The position numbers and the translations under genes were made by a program. The notes below the pieces were generated by a model. The model was not told the origin of the DNA, made no database searches, and worked only from the letters and a program-made list of their open reading frames with translations. 64,000 bases of DNA from Rhizobium sp. NFR07 (GTDB lineage Bacteria > Pseudomonadota > Alphaproteobacteria > Rhizobiales > Rhizobiaceae). The DNA lies in the NCBI RefSeq assembly GCF_900111905.1, contig NZ_FOKM01000007.1, positions 124,001 through 188,000 on the forward strand, given 5' to 3'. Shown here one piece after another: positions 56,577 to 64,000 of this stretch. The number at the start of each line of letters is the position of its first letter. The first letter of the stretch is position 1.

Positions 56577-58332
56577 ATGTCATCTCCTTCGAATACCCAC
56601 GACAGTGTGCCGGCCTCTTCCGATATCGGGCTGCTGGTAGCCGTTTTCGAAGCGGTCCCATTCCCGACGGCGTTGATCGACAGGGAAGGCCGTTTGCTCC
56701 ACCTCAATCGGGCATTCGAGGCAGCATGGGGCGAAGCGCGACCGGCTCTCCTTGCCGATCTTATTCACCACGATGATCGCGAGACGCTACAAGCGCGGCT
56801 AAGGGCATATCGGGAAGGATGGAATACCGCGATTGAGCTGCGTCTGCCCCAATCGGACGGAACCCTCCGCTGGGCCAGCGTCACGCTTGCGAGCCCAGCC
56901 TCGATACGGGACGAAGCTGCCGCGATCGCCGCATCCTTTGCCGACGTGACGGCTCTCAAGCGGCAGATCTCCGAACTTGCCACCCTGGAATCCCGCTGGA
57001 ACAATGCCCTGGTAAGCTCCGTCACGGGCGTATGGGACCACAACTGGGCAACCGGACACAAATACTATTCTCCGACATGGCGCCGGATCCGCGGGATGTC
57101 ACTCGACGATCCCTTGCCCGCCAGCACCGACGCCTGGCTGGACCTTCTCCATCCGGATGATCGCGATCGCGTCCTGCATAGCATCGAGCGTCAGAATGCT
57201 GGCGATCCGGACTATGCGGTTTTCGACTACCGAGAACGACACAAGGATGGCCATTGGGTCTGGATCGAATGCCGCGGCAATTGCGTCGCGTGGGATGAGA
57301 ACGGCATGCCGACCCATATCGTCGGCACCGATACCGATATCACCGCCCGAAAGCTGGCGGAGGAGGATGCCGCCCGCATGTCGCGGCGGCTGGACATGGC
57401 TTTGGAGATTTCCGGCGTCGGCGTATACGAGTGCGACCTGACCACCGGTGTCGTTGACTGGGACGAACGAATGTTCCGCATCTACGGCCTATCGCGGCGC
57501 GAGGATGTCAGGGTCGGCGGTCTTTGGGAGACGTTGCTGCATCCGGACGACGCGGAGCGCGTGCTCGCCAAGGTCGACGAGCATGTCCGCGAAGGCACCC
57601 GTTTTTCCGATCAGTACCGCGTGCTCCTTCGCGATGGCTCCGAACACATCATTCGCGCCCGCACCATGTCCTTCATCGACGGCAATGGTCACGAAATGAC
57701 CGTAGGCGCCAATTGGGACGTCACCGATGACGTCCGGATGCATCGCGATCTCGAGCGGGCGAAAATTCTGGCCGAAGCGCGCAATATCGAACTCGAGGCA
57801 GCCAAGGAGCGGATCGAGCACAGCGCCATGCACGACTATCTGACCGAGCTGCCGAATCGGCGCTATCTGGACGAGATGCTCGACCGCATGAGTGCTGAAT
57901 GCCGCCGCAGCGGCGATGGCATCGCCGTCCTTCACGTGGATCTCGACCGCTTCAAGCACCTCAATGACAGCTTGGGCCACGGCGCCGGCGATGCCATGCT
58001 TCGCCATACGGCCGAGGTGCTGCGATCGGCGGTGCGCAAACAGGATTTCGTGGCCAGGATCGGTGGAGACGAATTCGTGGTCGTCCTGCCCATAGAGGCT
58101 TCGGAGGCGCCGCTCTCGGAATCGGCAGACCGCATCATCGAGCGTCGGCAGACCGGTACCTTACGAAGGCTGCCATTGCCGCGTCGGCGCAAGCATAGGC
58201 GTCGCCAGCGACTTCGGCCGCGCCATCGACGTGCGCCAGCTCCTGAGAAACTCCGACATCGCTCTTTATCAGGCCAAGCGTCAGGGCCGTAATCGCTGTG
58301 TCTTCTTTTCGCCCCAGGCGCAGGCCAGCTGA
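56577..58332 (+). pseudogene. PAS-PAS-PAS-GGDEF diguanylate cyclase, frameshifted
   Basis: Three PAS-like domains (about 20-130, 140-255, 265-385) lead into a GGDEF domain with the GGDEF motif itself at residues 496-500. After residue about 525 the frame turns into an Arg-rich nonsense tail to a stop at 58292. In the +1 frame from about 58156 the expected C-terminus continues (VPYEGCHCRVGASIGVASD...SDIALYQAKRQGRNR) to a stop at 58332. One extra base between 58149 and 58155 explains it. Removal would give 584 residues. It is either a sequencing error or a recently inactivated c-di-GMP synthase. Confidence 0.85.
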
Positions 58333-58356
58333 CCACGCCGACGTGCGTTGCCCGCC

Positions 58357-58671
58357 CTACTCGTTTTCGACGTGACGCGCGGCCTCGTTCAGCAGATCGA
58401 CCATTTTGATCCGGATGTCCGTATCCGCGATATCGAGACCTGCCTCGGCAAAATCGTCTCTCAGTTTGCGGAAAACGTCCTCGTCGCCCGCCACGATAAA
58501 GTCGGCGACAACGACATCACGCGCATAGGCATGCGCATCGGTCTTTCCGAGCAGTCCGGCAGCCCATAGTCCGACCAGCAGGTTACGGCGCGCGAGCACC
58601 TTAAACCTAAGCTCCTCATCGTGGGCGAACATGTTCTCGAACGCTTTCTCACGATCACTCATTCCGCTCAT
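58357..58671 (-). CDS. DUF1476 protein (F1-ATPase zeta-subunit-like inhibitor)
   Basis: A 104-residue protein starting MSGMSDREKAFENMFAHDEELRFKVLARRN, matching DUF1476. In Paracoccus and relatives this family is the zeta subunit that inhibits the F1-ATPase through its N-terminal helix. GGGAGG precedes the ATG. The four-helix core (LLVGLWAAGLLGKTDAHAYARDVV...) is intact. It converges on the frameshifted GGDEF gene. Confidence 0.92.
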   Translation of the reverse strand: MSGMSDREKAFENMFAHDEELRFKVLARRNLLVGLWAAGLLGKTDAHAYARDVVVADFIVAGDEDVFRKLRDDFAEAGLDIADTDIRIKMVDLLNEAARHVENE

Positions 58672-59086
58672 TGCGAATTCCTCCCTGAATTCCGGCGAGA
58701 CCTATAACGCCCGAAGCCGCCAATCGCTCCGTTCGATACCAGGCACCCGCCGACATACATTCGAAACCGACAAATTGCCGACGCATTTCAATGGCTAAAC
58801 CGCAGTATTGGCAATAGCCGCCGGCACGACAGGCCGCCTGATCCCTGCCGCGGGAGCCTTGGCTTGATGGCCCAAAGCAATAACTGTCGTGGAAAATCGA
58901 AAGCTGTCGGACAACACCCAACAAACCAATGTAGCTTGTATGGGCTGATTCTATGTCCGACCAGTATCCGGCAATTTGCTTGCTCTGAGACGCCCGCATT
59001 GTGAAAACGAATCTTTTCCGATATGGGACCGCCTCAAACACGATCCACAGCGGCCTCCTGGCCGCCCACAACGAGACAAGAACATC
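58672..59086. other. 415-bp non-coding region upstream of purC
   Basis: No convincing gene on either strand; the frames present are extensions of antisense reading through purC. It should contain the divergent promoters of the DUF1476 gene and purC. I see no FNR box or strong palindrome. Confidence 0.5.
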
Positions 59087-59851
59087 ATGAACCGTCGCCG
59101 CCGTATTTACGAAGGCAAGGCCAAGATCCTCTATGAAGGTCCGGAGCCGGGCACGCTCATCCAATTCTTCAAGGACGACGCGACCGCTTTCAACAAGAAG
59201 AAGCATGACGTCATTGACGGCAAGGGCGTGCTGAACAACCGCATCTCCGAGTATCTCTTCACGCACCTGAACAAGATCGGCATTCCGACGCATTTCATCC
59301 GCCGGCTGAACATGCGCGAACAGCTGATCAAGGAAGTGGAGATGATCCCGCTCGAGATCGTCGTGCGCAACGTTGCCGCCGGCTCGCTTTCGGAACGTCT
59401 CGGCATCGAGGAAGGCACCGTCCTGCCCCGCTCGATCATCGAATTCTATTACAAGTCCGACCAGCTTGCCGATCCGATGGTGTCCGAAGAGCACATCACC
59501 GCCTTCGGCTGGGCCAACCCGGCTGAGCTCGATGACGTCATGGCGCTGGCGATCCGCGTCAACGACTTCCTTTCCGGCCTTTTCCTCGGCGTCGGTATCC
59601 AGCTCGTCGACTTCAAGATCGAATGCGGCCGCCTCTACGAAGGCGACATGATGCGCATCATCCTCGCCGACGAGATCTCGCCCGACAGCTGCCGTCTGTG
59701 GGACATCGAGACGAAGGAGAAGATGGACAAGGACCGCTTCCGTCGCGATCTCGGTGGCCTCGTCGAAGCCTATGCCGAAGTCGCCCGCCGTCTGGGCATC
59801 ATCAATGAGAACGAGCCGATCCGCGGGACCGGTCCGGTTCTGGTCAAGTAA
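59087..59851 (+). CDS. purC: SAICAR synthetase PurC
   Basis: A 254-residue phosphoribosylaminoimidazole-succinocarboxamide synthase. ATP-site motif [23 protein letters not shown], and the SAICAR signature [10 protein letters not shown] are present. ATG 59087 gives the family N-terminus. purS follows by 15 bases, opening a purine gene series that also includes purQ and purL. Confidence 0.97.
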   Translation: MNRRRRIYEGKAKILYEGPEPGTLIQFFKDDATAFNKKKHDVIDGKGVLNNRISEYLFTHLNKIGIPTHFIRRLNMREQLIKEVEMIPLEIVVRNVAAGSLSERLGIEEGTVLPRSIIEFYYKSDQLADPMVSEEHITAFGWANPAELDDVMALAIRVNDFLSGLFLGVGIQLVDFKIECGRLYEGDMMRIILADEISPDSCRLWDIETKEKMDKDRFRRDLGGLVEAYAEVARRLGIINENEPIRGTGPVLVK

Positions 59852-59866
59852 TCAAGGGGTATTCTA

Positions 59867-60109
59867 GTGATCAAGGCACGCGTGACCGTAACGCTCAAGA
59901 ACGGCGTCCTCGACCCGCAGGGCAAGGCCATTGAGGGCGCGCTCGGCAGCCTCGGCTTCGACGGCGTTCACCAGGCCCGTCAGGGCAAGGTTTTCGACCT
60001 CGAACTCGACACTGCCGACAAGGCAAAGGCTGAGACTGACCTCAAGGCCATGTGCGAAAAGCTTCTGGCAAACACGGTCATCGAGAACTACACTATCGCA
60101 ATCGACTAA
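59867..60109 (+). CDS. purS: FGAM synthase small subunit PurS
   Basis: An 80-residue PurS protein (KARVTVTLKNGVLDPQGKAIEGAL) starting at GTG 59867. It bridges PurL and PurQ in the three-part formylglycinamidine synthase. It lies between purC and two small ORFs that separate it from purQ. Confidence 0.96.
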   Translation: MIKARVTVTLKNGVLDPQGKAIEGALGSLGFDGVHQARQGKVFDLELDTADKAKAETDLKAMCEKLLANTVIENYTIAID

Positions 60110-60126
60110 AGGTTGCGGAGCGTGTG

Positions 60127-60333
60127 ATGTCCGAAGTCACAAAGGAAATGCTCTACGAAGAAATGCTCAAGCTTGACGCGCGCAGTCAGCGCACGCTGGA
60201 AGCCCTGGAAGAACTTGTCTTGTTCATGAAAGAGACAAACCGGGAGCTAGCGGAAGGTCGAGCCAAAACCGAAGCACTGAAGAAGAAGCTCTTTGGTGAT
60301 CGATTTGGGGCAAGCGGAGCGGTTCTTGACTGA
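60127..60333 (+). CDS. Small coiled-coil protein between purS and purQ (1)
   Basis: A 68-residue protein (SEVTKEMLYEEMLKLDARSQRTLEALEELVLFM...) whose sequence is almost entirely heptad-like helix, suggesting a coiled coil. It starts 17 bases after purS and its end overlaps the next ORF. I recognise no family. Its conserved operon position would be worth testing. Confidence 0.65.
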   Translation: MSEVTKEMLYEEMLKLDARSQRTLEALEELVLFMKETNRELAEGRAKTEALKKKLFGDRFGASGAVLD

Positions 60334-60583
60334 CATTTCACACGAATTCCTTACTGAACTGCTCAGGCGGCTTCACCAACGCGCGGACAAATCGGATGCG
60401 GCCATCCGGAACTTGCGTGACGAGATAAATGCAATGCGCCTGAATATGCAGGCGCAGCAAAGCGACATAAGCAATCTCTACAATGTGGTGCATCAGTTGG
60501 ATGCACGCATGGAGAGGATCGAAAACCGCCTGGAACTGCGCGAGTTTCAGGAAGCCCAAGCAAGGTTTGAACCACAGCCATGA
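60326..60583 (+). CDS. Small coiled-coil protein between purS and purQ (2)
   Basis: An 85-residue protein starting at TTG 60326 after GGAG (6 bases), overlapping the previous ORF by 8 bases and purQ by 4 (ATGA). A helical region (residues 4-80: [29 protein letters not shown]...) with long heptad stretches suggests a coiled coil that may pair with the preceding protein. Function unknown. Confidence 0.65.
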   Translation: MTDISHEFLTELLRRLHQRADKSDAAIRNLRDEINAMRLNMQAQQSDISNLYNVVHQLDARMERIENRLELREFQEAQARFEPQP

Positions 60584-61257
60584 AGTCAGCCGTCGTCCAG
60601 CTCCCAGGCCTCAACCGCGATCGCGACATGATCGCCGCCCTCACCAAGATCTCCGGCAAGGCGCCGATCACCGTCTGGCAGACGGAAACGAGCATTCCCG
60701 ATGACGTCGACCTGATCGTCATTCCGGGCGGCTTCTCCTATGGCGACTACCTGCGTTGTGGCGCCATCGCCGCTCGGATGCCGGTCATGCAGGCGATCAA
60801 GGAAAAGGCTGACAAGGGCGTCAAGGTCCTCGGCGTCTGCAACGGCTTCCAGATTCTCGTCGAAGCCGGCATGCTCCCGGGCGCGCTGATGATGAACGCC
60901 TCGCTGAAATTCGTCTGCAAGGAAGTGAAGCTCGAAGTCGTCAATGCGGAGACGGACTTCACCCGCGCCTATGAAAAGGGCCAGGTCATCCGCTGCCCGG
61001 TCGCCCACCACGAAGGCAACTACTTCGTCGATGCCGACACGCTGAAGAGCATGAACGACCAGGGTCAGGTCGTCTTCCGCTACGCCGAAGGCACCAATCC
61101 GAACGGCGCCATCGAAGACATTGCCGGCGTTGTCAACGCTCGCGGCAACGTGCTCGGCATGATGCCGCATCCGGAGAACCTCATCGAAGCGGCCCATGGC
61201 GGCAATGACGGCCGTGGCATTTTCGCCTCCGCCCTCGATGTCATCGCTGCGGCCTGA
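60580..61257 (+). CDS. purQ: FGAM synthase glutaminase subunit PurQ
   Basis: A 225-residue class I glutaminase. The nucleophile Cys is in [11 protein letters not shown], the oxyanion motif is [13 protein letters not shown], and the His-Glu pair is in GMMPHPENL. It supplies ammonia to PurL. ATGA overlaps the preceding small ORF. Confidence 0.96.
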   Translation: MKSAVVQLPGLNRDRDMIAALTKISGKAPITVWQTETSIPDDVDLIVIPGGFSYGDYLRCGAIAARMPVMQAIKEKADKGVKVLGVCNGFQILVEAGMLPGALMMNASLKFVCKEVKLEVVNAETDFTRAYEKGQVIRCPVAHHEGNYFVDADTLKSMNDQGQVVFRYAEGTNPNGAIEDIAGVVNARGNVLGMMPHPENLIEAAHGGNDGRGIFASALDVIAAA

Positions 61258-61285
61258 TAGCCCCTCAAAAAGATCCGGGAACGCC

Positions 61286-61678
61286 ATGCGGACTTCACGC
61301 CGTCTTTCGACTGCCCTCTCCCTCGTCGTTCTCGGCGCCGCTCTTGCGGCATGCCAGTCAAAGCCCGTGGTACAATCGAGCCCATCGGCCCTGGACGTTA
61401 TGGAAAAGGTCGCAGTCGCGGCTAACCGCTGCTGGTTCAAGTCCGGTGATGCCGCTTTCAAGTCCTATGCATTTGCACCGGAACTGACGTCTTTCTCCGG
61501 ACGTCCACGCATTCTCCTGACCCGTAAGGGCTCGGCGGACATCCGGCCGCTTCTCGTCGTCCAGGCAGAGGGAAAGCCTGCCCAGCTCAGCGCCTTCGGA
61601 CCGCTGATGAACGAGCCCGTCGCAGGCCGCATCAATGGCGATGTGAAGCGTTGGGCGGCAGGCAATTCAGGCTGCTAA
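61286..61678 (+). CDS. Putative lipoprotein
   Basis: A 130-residue protein with a lipoprotein signal (lipobox LAAC) and a mature domain containing NRCWFKSGDAAFKSYAF. No known domain is recognised. It follows purQ by 28 bases, with a weak ribosome site (GGGAAC). Probably envelope-located. Confidence 0.75.
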   Translation: MRTSRRLSTALSLVVLGAALAACQSKPVVQSSPSALDVMEKVAVAANRCWFKSGDAAFKSYAFAPELTSFSGRPRILLTRKGSADIRPLLVVQAEGKPAQLSAFGPLMNEPVAGRINGDVKRWAAGNSGC

Positions 61679-61757
61679 AGGAACGGCCCATCCGGCGGTT
61701 GGGAATGCCGAATGGGCCGCGCTCACCTGCTTTGCCAGCAGGAACTTCCAGATACCG

Positions 61758-62036
61758 TCAGAGAAACCGGGACCTTGCAGCTTCCCTCTTTGCGTCGACG
61801 CGGCTGATGCCGATATCACGCAATTGCTCGTGGCTCATGTCGAGCAGGGCCTGCCGGCCTTTTCGACGCGCGAACCAATTCTCCAGCCTGTCGAACACTC
61901 CGCCGATCCTGCCGCGCCGCACCGACATGGCTGCCGGAGCCAGCAAGTCGCGGGCTACGAAGAATACGGATTCCCGCTGATAGGCGTCCGGATAGATTGT
62001 ATCGATTGTCACCAGATATTCATCGAGCTTGCGCAT
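61758..62036 (-). CDS. DUF1127-containing protein
   Basis: A 92-residue protein with the DUF1127 segment at the C-terminus (RLENWFARRKGRQALLDMSHEQLRDIGISRVDA) after a 40-residue N-terminal extension. AAGG precedes ATG 62036. It is divergent from a MocR-type regulator across 84 bases containing palindromes. Confidence 0.85.
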   Translation of the reverse strand: MRKLDEYLVTIDTIYPDAYQRESVFFVARDLLAPAAMSVRRGRIGGVFDRLENWFARRKGRQALLDMSHEQLRDIGISRVDAKREAARSRFL

Positions 62037-62069
62037 GTCACACCTTCCTGTCCTGCGCTGCAGTTGGTG

Positions 62070-62113
62070 CAATCTAGATAGATTGACTCAAAGACGGATA
62101 CAATGTAGTCAAT
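62070..62113. promoter_or_regulatory. Palindromes in the DUF1127-MocR divergent promoter
   Basis: A perfect inverted repeat CAATCTA-GA-TAGATTG (62070-62085) and a second pair ATTGACT (62082-62088) and AGTCAAT (62107-62113) lie immediately before the regulator start. They are candidate autoregulatory operators. Confidence 0.45.
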
Positions 62114-62120
62114 TGTCACT

Positions 62121-63539
62121 ATGACAACTTGGCTCCCCGACATAAGCGAAGGCTCCGGCCCGCTGTATATCCGTCTCGCCGACCAGATGGAAAAGGCGAT
62201 ATTCGACGGACAATTGCCTGCCGGCGGCAAGCTGCCGCCTCAGAGAAATCTGGCCTATGACATAGGGGTGACAATCGGGACAATCAGCCGAGCCTACTCC
62301 CTCCTGCACGAGCGCGGGCTTGTCAGTGGCGAGGTAGGACGCGGCACTTACGTGCTGGAGCACAACGAGGCAGCCCCTCAGGAACATCAGGATCCGGTCA
62401 CCGCGAGCCTTGCCGGCACCCGGCCGCTCCATACGCCTGAAGACAAGATCCGCTTCGACAGCACCGCCGCCCCGGATGTCGGACAGAGCGAGATCATTTC
62501 CGCGCTCCTTCAGGACATCATGCGTGATCACCCGCTAGAGGTCGCAGGCTATACCCGCAGCTTCCCGGATCGCTGGCAGCAGGCCGGTGTAAGCTGGCTG
62601 GCTTATGGCGACTGGGCACCGCAGGCGGATGCCCTCGTGCCGACGCTCGGCGCCCATGCCGGCATCATGGCCATCATCACCGTCCTCACCAATCCCGGTG
62701 ACCGCATCGTCTTCGAGCACATGACCTATTCGCAGGTCAGTCGCGCAGCGGGACTTGTCGGGCGCCGCATCTCGCTGGTCGCTTCCGATGAATACGGAGT
62801 GCTGCCGGATGATTTCGAGCGCGCCTGCGTCCAGCAGCATCCGAAGATCGCCTTCTTCATGTCGTCGGCGCAGAACCCGACGCTCGCCACCATGCCCGAA
62901 GACCGGCGCCGCGCGATCGCCGAGATCGCCCGCAAGCACAATGTCTGGCTGATCGAGGACAATCTCTATGGCGCAATGGACAAGAAGGACATTCCGCTGA
63001 TCGCTGCGCTTGCGCCCGAGCGTACCTTTGTCATCGACGGACTGTCCAAATCCGTCTCGGCCGGAGTTCGGGGCGGCTGGGTTGCCTGCCCTCCCCACTT
63101 CGCCCAGCGTGTCCGCATCGCCCACAAGATGATCACCGGCGGCCTGCCGTTCCTGCTGGCGGAGCTCAGCTCACGGCTCGTGCTGAGCGGCGAGGCCGAG
63201 GCGATTTGGGACCGCTGCAGGATAGAGATCAACGCCCGCGAGGCCATGGCGCGCGACGTTCTCGCGGGCTATGACTTCAAGTCGAGCCCGGACATCCCGT
63301 TTTTATGGCTGAAACTTCCCGAGCCCTGGCTTTCCGCCACCTTCAAGAACGCCGTCTATGCTGATGGCGTGCTGCTGGATGACGAGGACGAGTTCAGGGC
63401 CGGCCGCTCCGACAGGATCACTCACCGGGTGCGCCTCGGTTTCTCGCAGCCGCGTTCGCGCCAGGAAGTGGCCCGCGGACTAAAGATCGTCAGAAGCCTT
63501 CTGGACAGCGGCTCGGCCGGCTACGACAGCGTCGCCTAG
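62121..63539 (+). CDS. MocR/GntR-type PLP-dependent regulator
   Basis: A 472-residue fusion of a GntR winged HTH (residues about 10-85: LPAGGKLPPQRNLAYDIGVTIGTISRAYSLL) and a class I aminotransferase-like domain. The PLP lysine is in IDGLSKSVSAGVRGG and the Asn/Asp/Tyr pocket in SSAQNPTL and IEDNLYGA. MocR proteins sense amino acids or vitamins through PLP. The divergent DUF1127 gene and itself are the likely targets. Confidence 0.92.
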   Translation: MTTWLPDISEGSGPLYIRLADQMEKAIFDGQLPAGGKLPPQRNLAYDIGVTIGTISRAYSLLHERGLVSGEVGRGTYVLEHNEAAPQEHQDPVTASLAGTRPLHTPEDKIRFDSTAAPDVGQSEIISALLQDIMRDHPLEVAGYTRSFPDRWQQAGVSWLAYGDWAPQADALVPTLGAHAGIMAIITVLTNPGDRIVFEHMTYSQVSRAAGLVGRRISLVASDEYGVLPDDFERACVQQHPKIAFFMSSAQNPTLATMPEDRRRAIAEIARKHNVWLIEDNLYGAMDKKDIPLIAALAPERTFVIDGLSKSVSAGVRGGWVACPPHFAQRVRIAHKMITGGLPFLLAELSSRLVLSGEAEAIWDRCRIEINAREAMARDVLAGYDFKSSPDIPFLWLKLPEPWLSATFKNAVYADGVLLDDEDEFRAGRSDRITHRVRLGFSQPRSRQEVARGLKIVRSLLDSGSAGYDSVA

Positions 63540-63679
63540 GCAAACCGCGGCCAGTTCCCGCCGCCCCGCCACGCCCTATCCCCGACCATTCCCCGTCACG
63601 GCTGATTTTCCTATCGCACTCGTGGAATAGTTAGGTTAAAGAGGCCCAAAAGCCCCGACCGGCAGCCATCCCAGGATAA

Positions 63680-64000
<321 letters not shown>

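Overview
The window is a chromosomal segment of a Rhizobiaceae-type alphaproteobacterium (Rhizobium, Ensifer or Neorhizobium-like; genus not resolved). The evidence is a complete acpXL-to-lpxXL cluster for the very-long-chain lipid A acyl group, a FixK/FnrN-style fixNOPQ-G region with TTGA-N6-TCAA boxes, an FnrN regulator with the N-terminal cysteine cluster, an ATP-synthase zeta-like DUF1476 protein, DUF1127 proteins, and a purC-purS-(two small ORFs)-purQ...purL arrangement. Coding is dense, GC is high, and I see no phage, IS element, CRISPR, rRNA or tRNA.

1-5716: microaerobic respiration, all on the minus strand: ccoN-ccoO-ccoQ-ccoP (cbb3 oxidase) and the start of ccoG, each unit with its own FNR/FixK box, plus an SRPBCC protein sharing the ccoG box and a PAS protein. 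5874-11318: acpXL-fabZ-fabF2-fabF1-adh-lpxXL on the minus strand. 11434-13641: hemN and fnrN, divergent around one FNR box. 13661-16116: nucleoside hydrolase, TSUP permease and cobP. 16117-17223 is largely non-coding.

17224-33697 is the most unusual part: a large cluster for quaternary amine (betaine) uptake and corrinoid-dependent methyl transfer. It holds an OpuA-type ABC importer (binding protein, permease, ATPase), betaine/homocysteine methyltransferase (bmt), an MttB-superfamily methyltransferase without pyrrolysine codon, a corrinoid protein, a methyl-THF:corrinoid (pterin-binding) methyltransferase and a 2Fe-2S/ASKHA corrinoid reactivase. Companions of unknown function are DUF1638, a formyltransferase-like protein, a PF13769-like 'virulence factor' protein, an Fe-S protein and two hypotheticals. 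The regulators are a LysR and a GlxA-type AraC protein. A repeated TGCGACAT element lies in front of three of these units and a SahR-like palindrome in front of bmt. The simplest reading is that imported betaine is demethylated on a corrinoid protein, the methyl group goes to tetrahydrofolate or homocysteine, and the reactivase keeps the cobalt reduced. Cobalamin maturation (cobP) lies next door.

33788-45533: stress, envelope and housekeeping genes (dual-receiver protein, MscS-like channel, GlsB-like protein, UPF0303, FMN reductase, TerC, Bcp, a very large AsmA-like protein, tyrS). 45737-52355: M23 peptidase, RhlE-type helicase with NUDIX protein, TfoX-like protein, and a translationally coupled XdhC(N)-XdhC(C)-MoeA/MobA fusion operon. 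52583-64000: periplasmic binding protein, rpe, purB, a frameshifted PAS-GGDEF gene, DUF1476, purC, purS, two coiled-coil ORFs, purQ, a lipoprotein, DUF1127, a MocR regulator and the start of purL.
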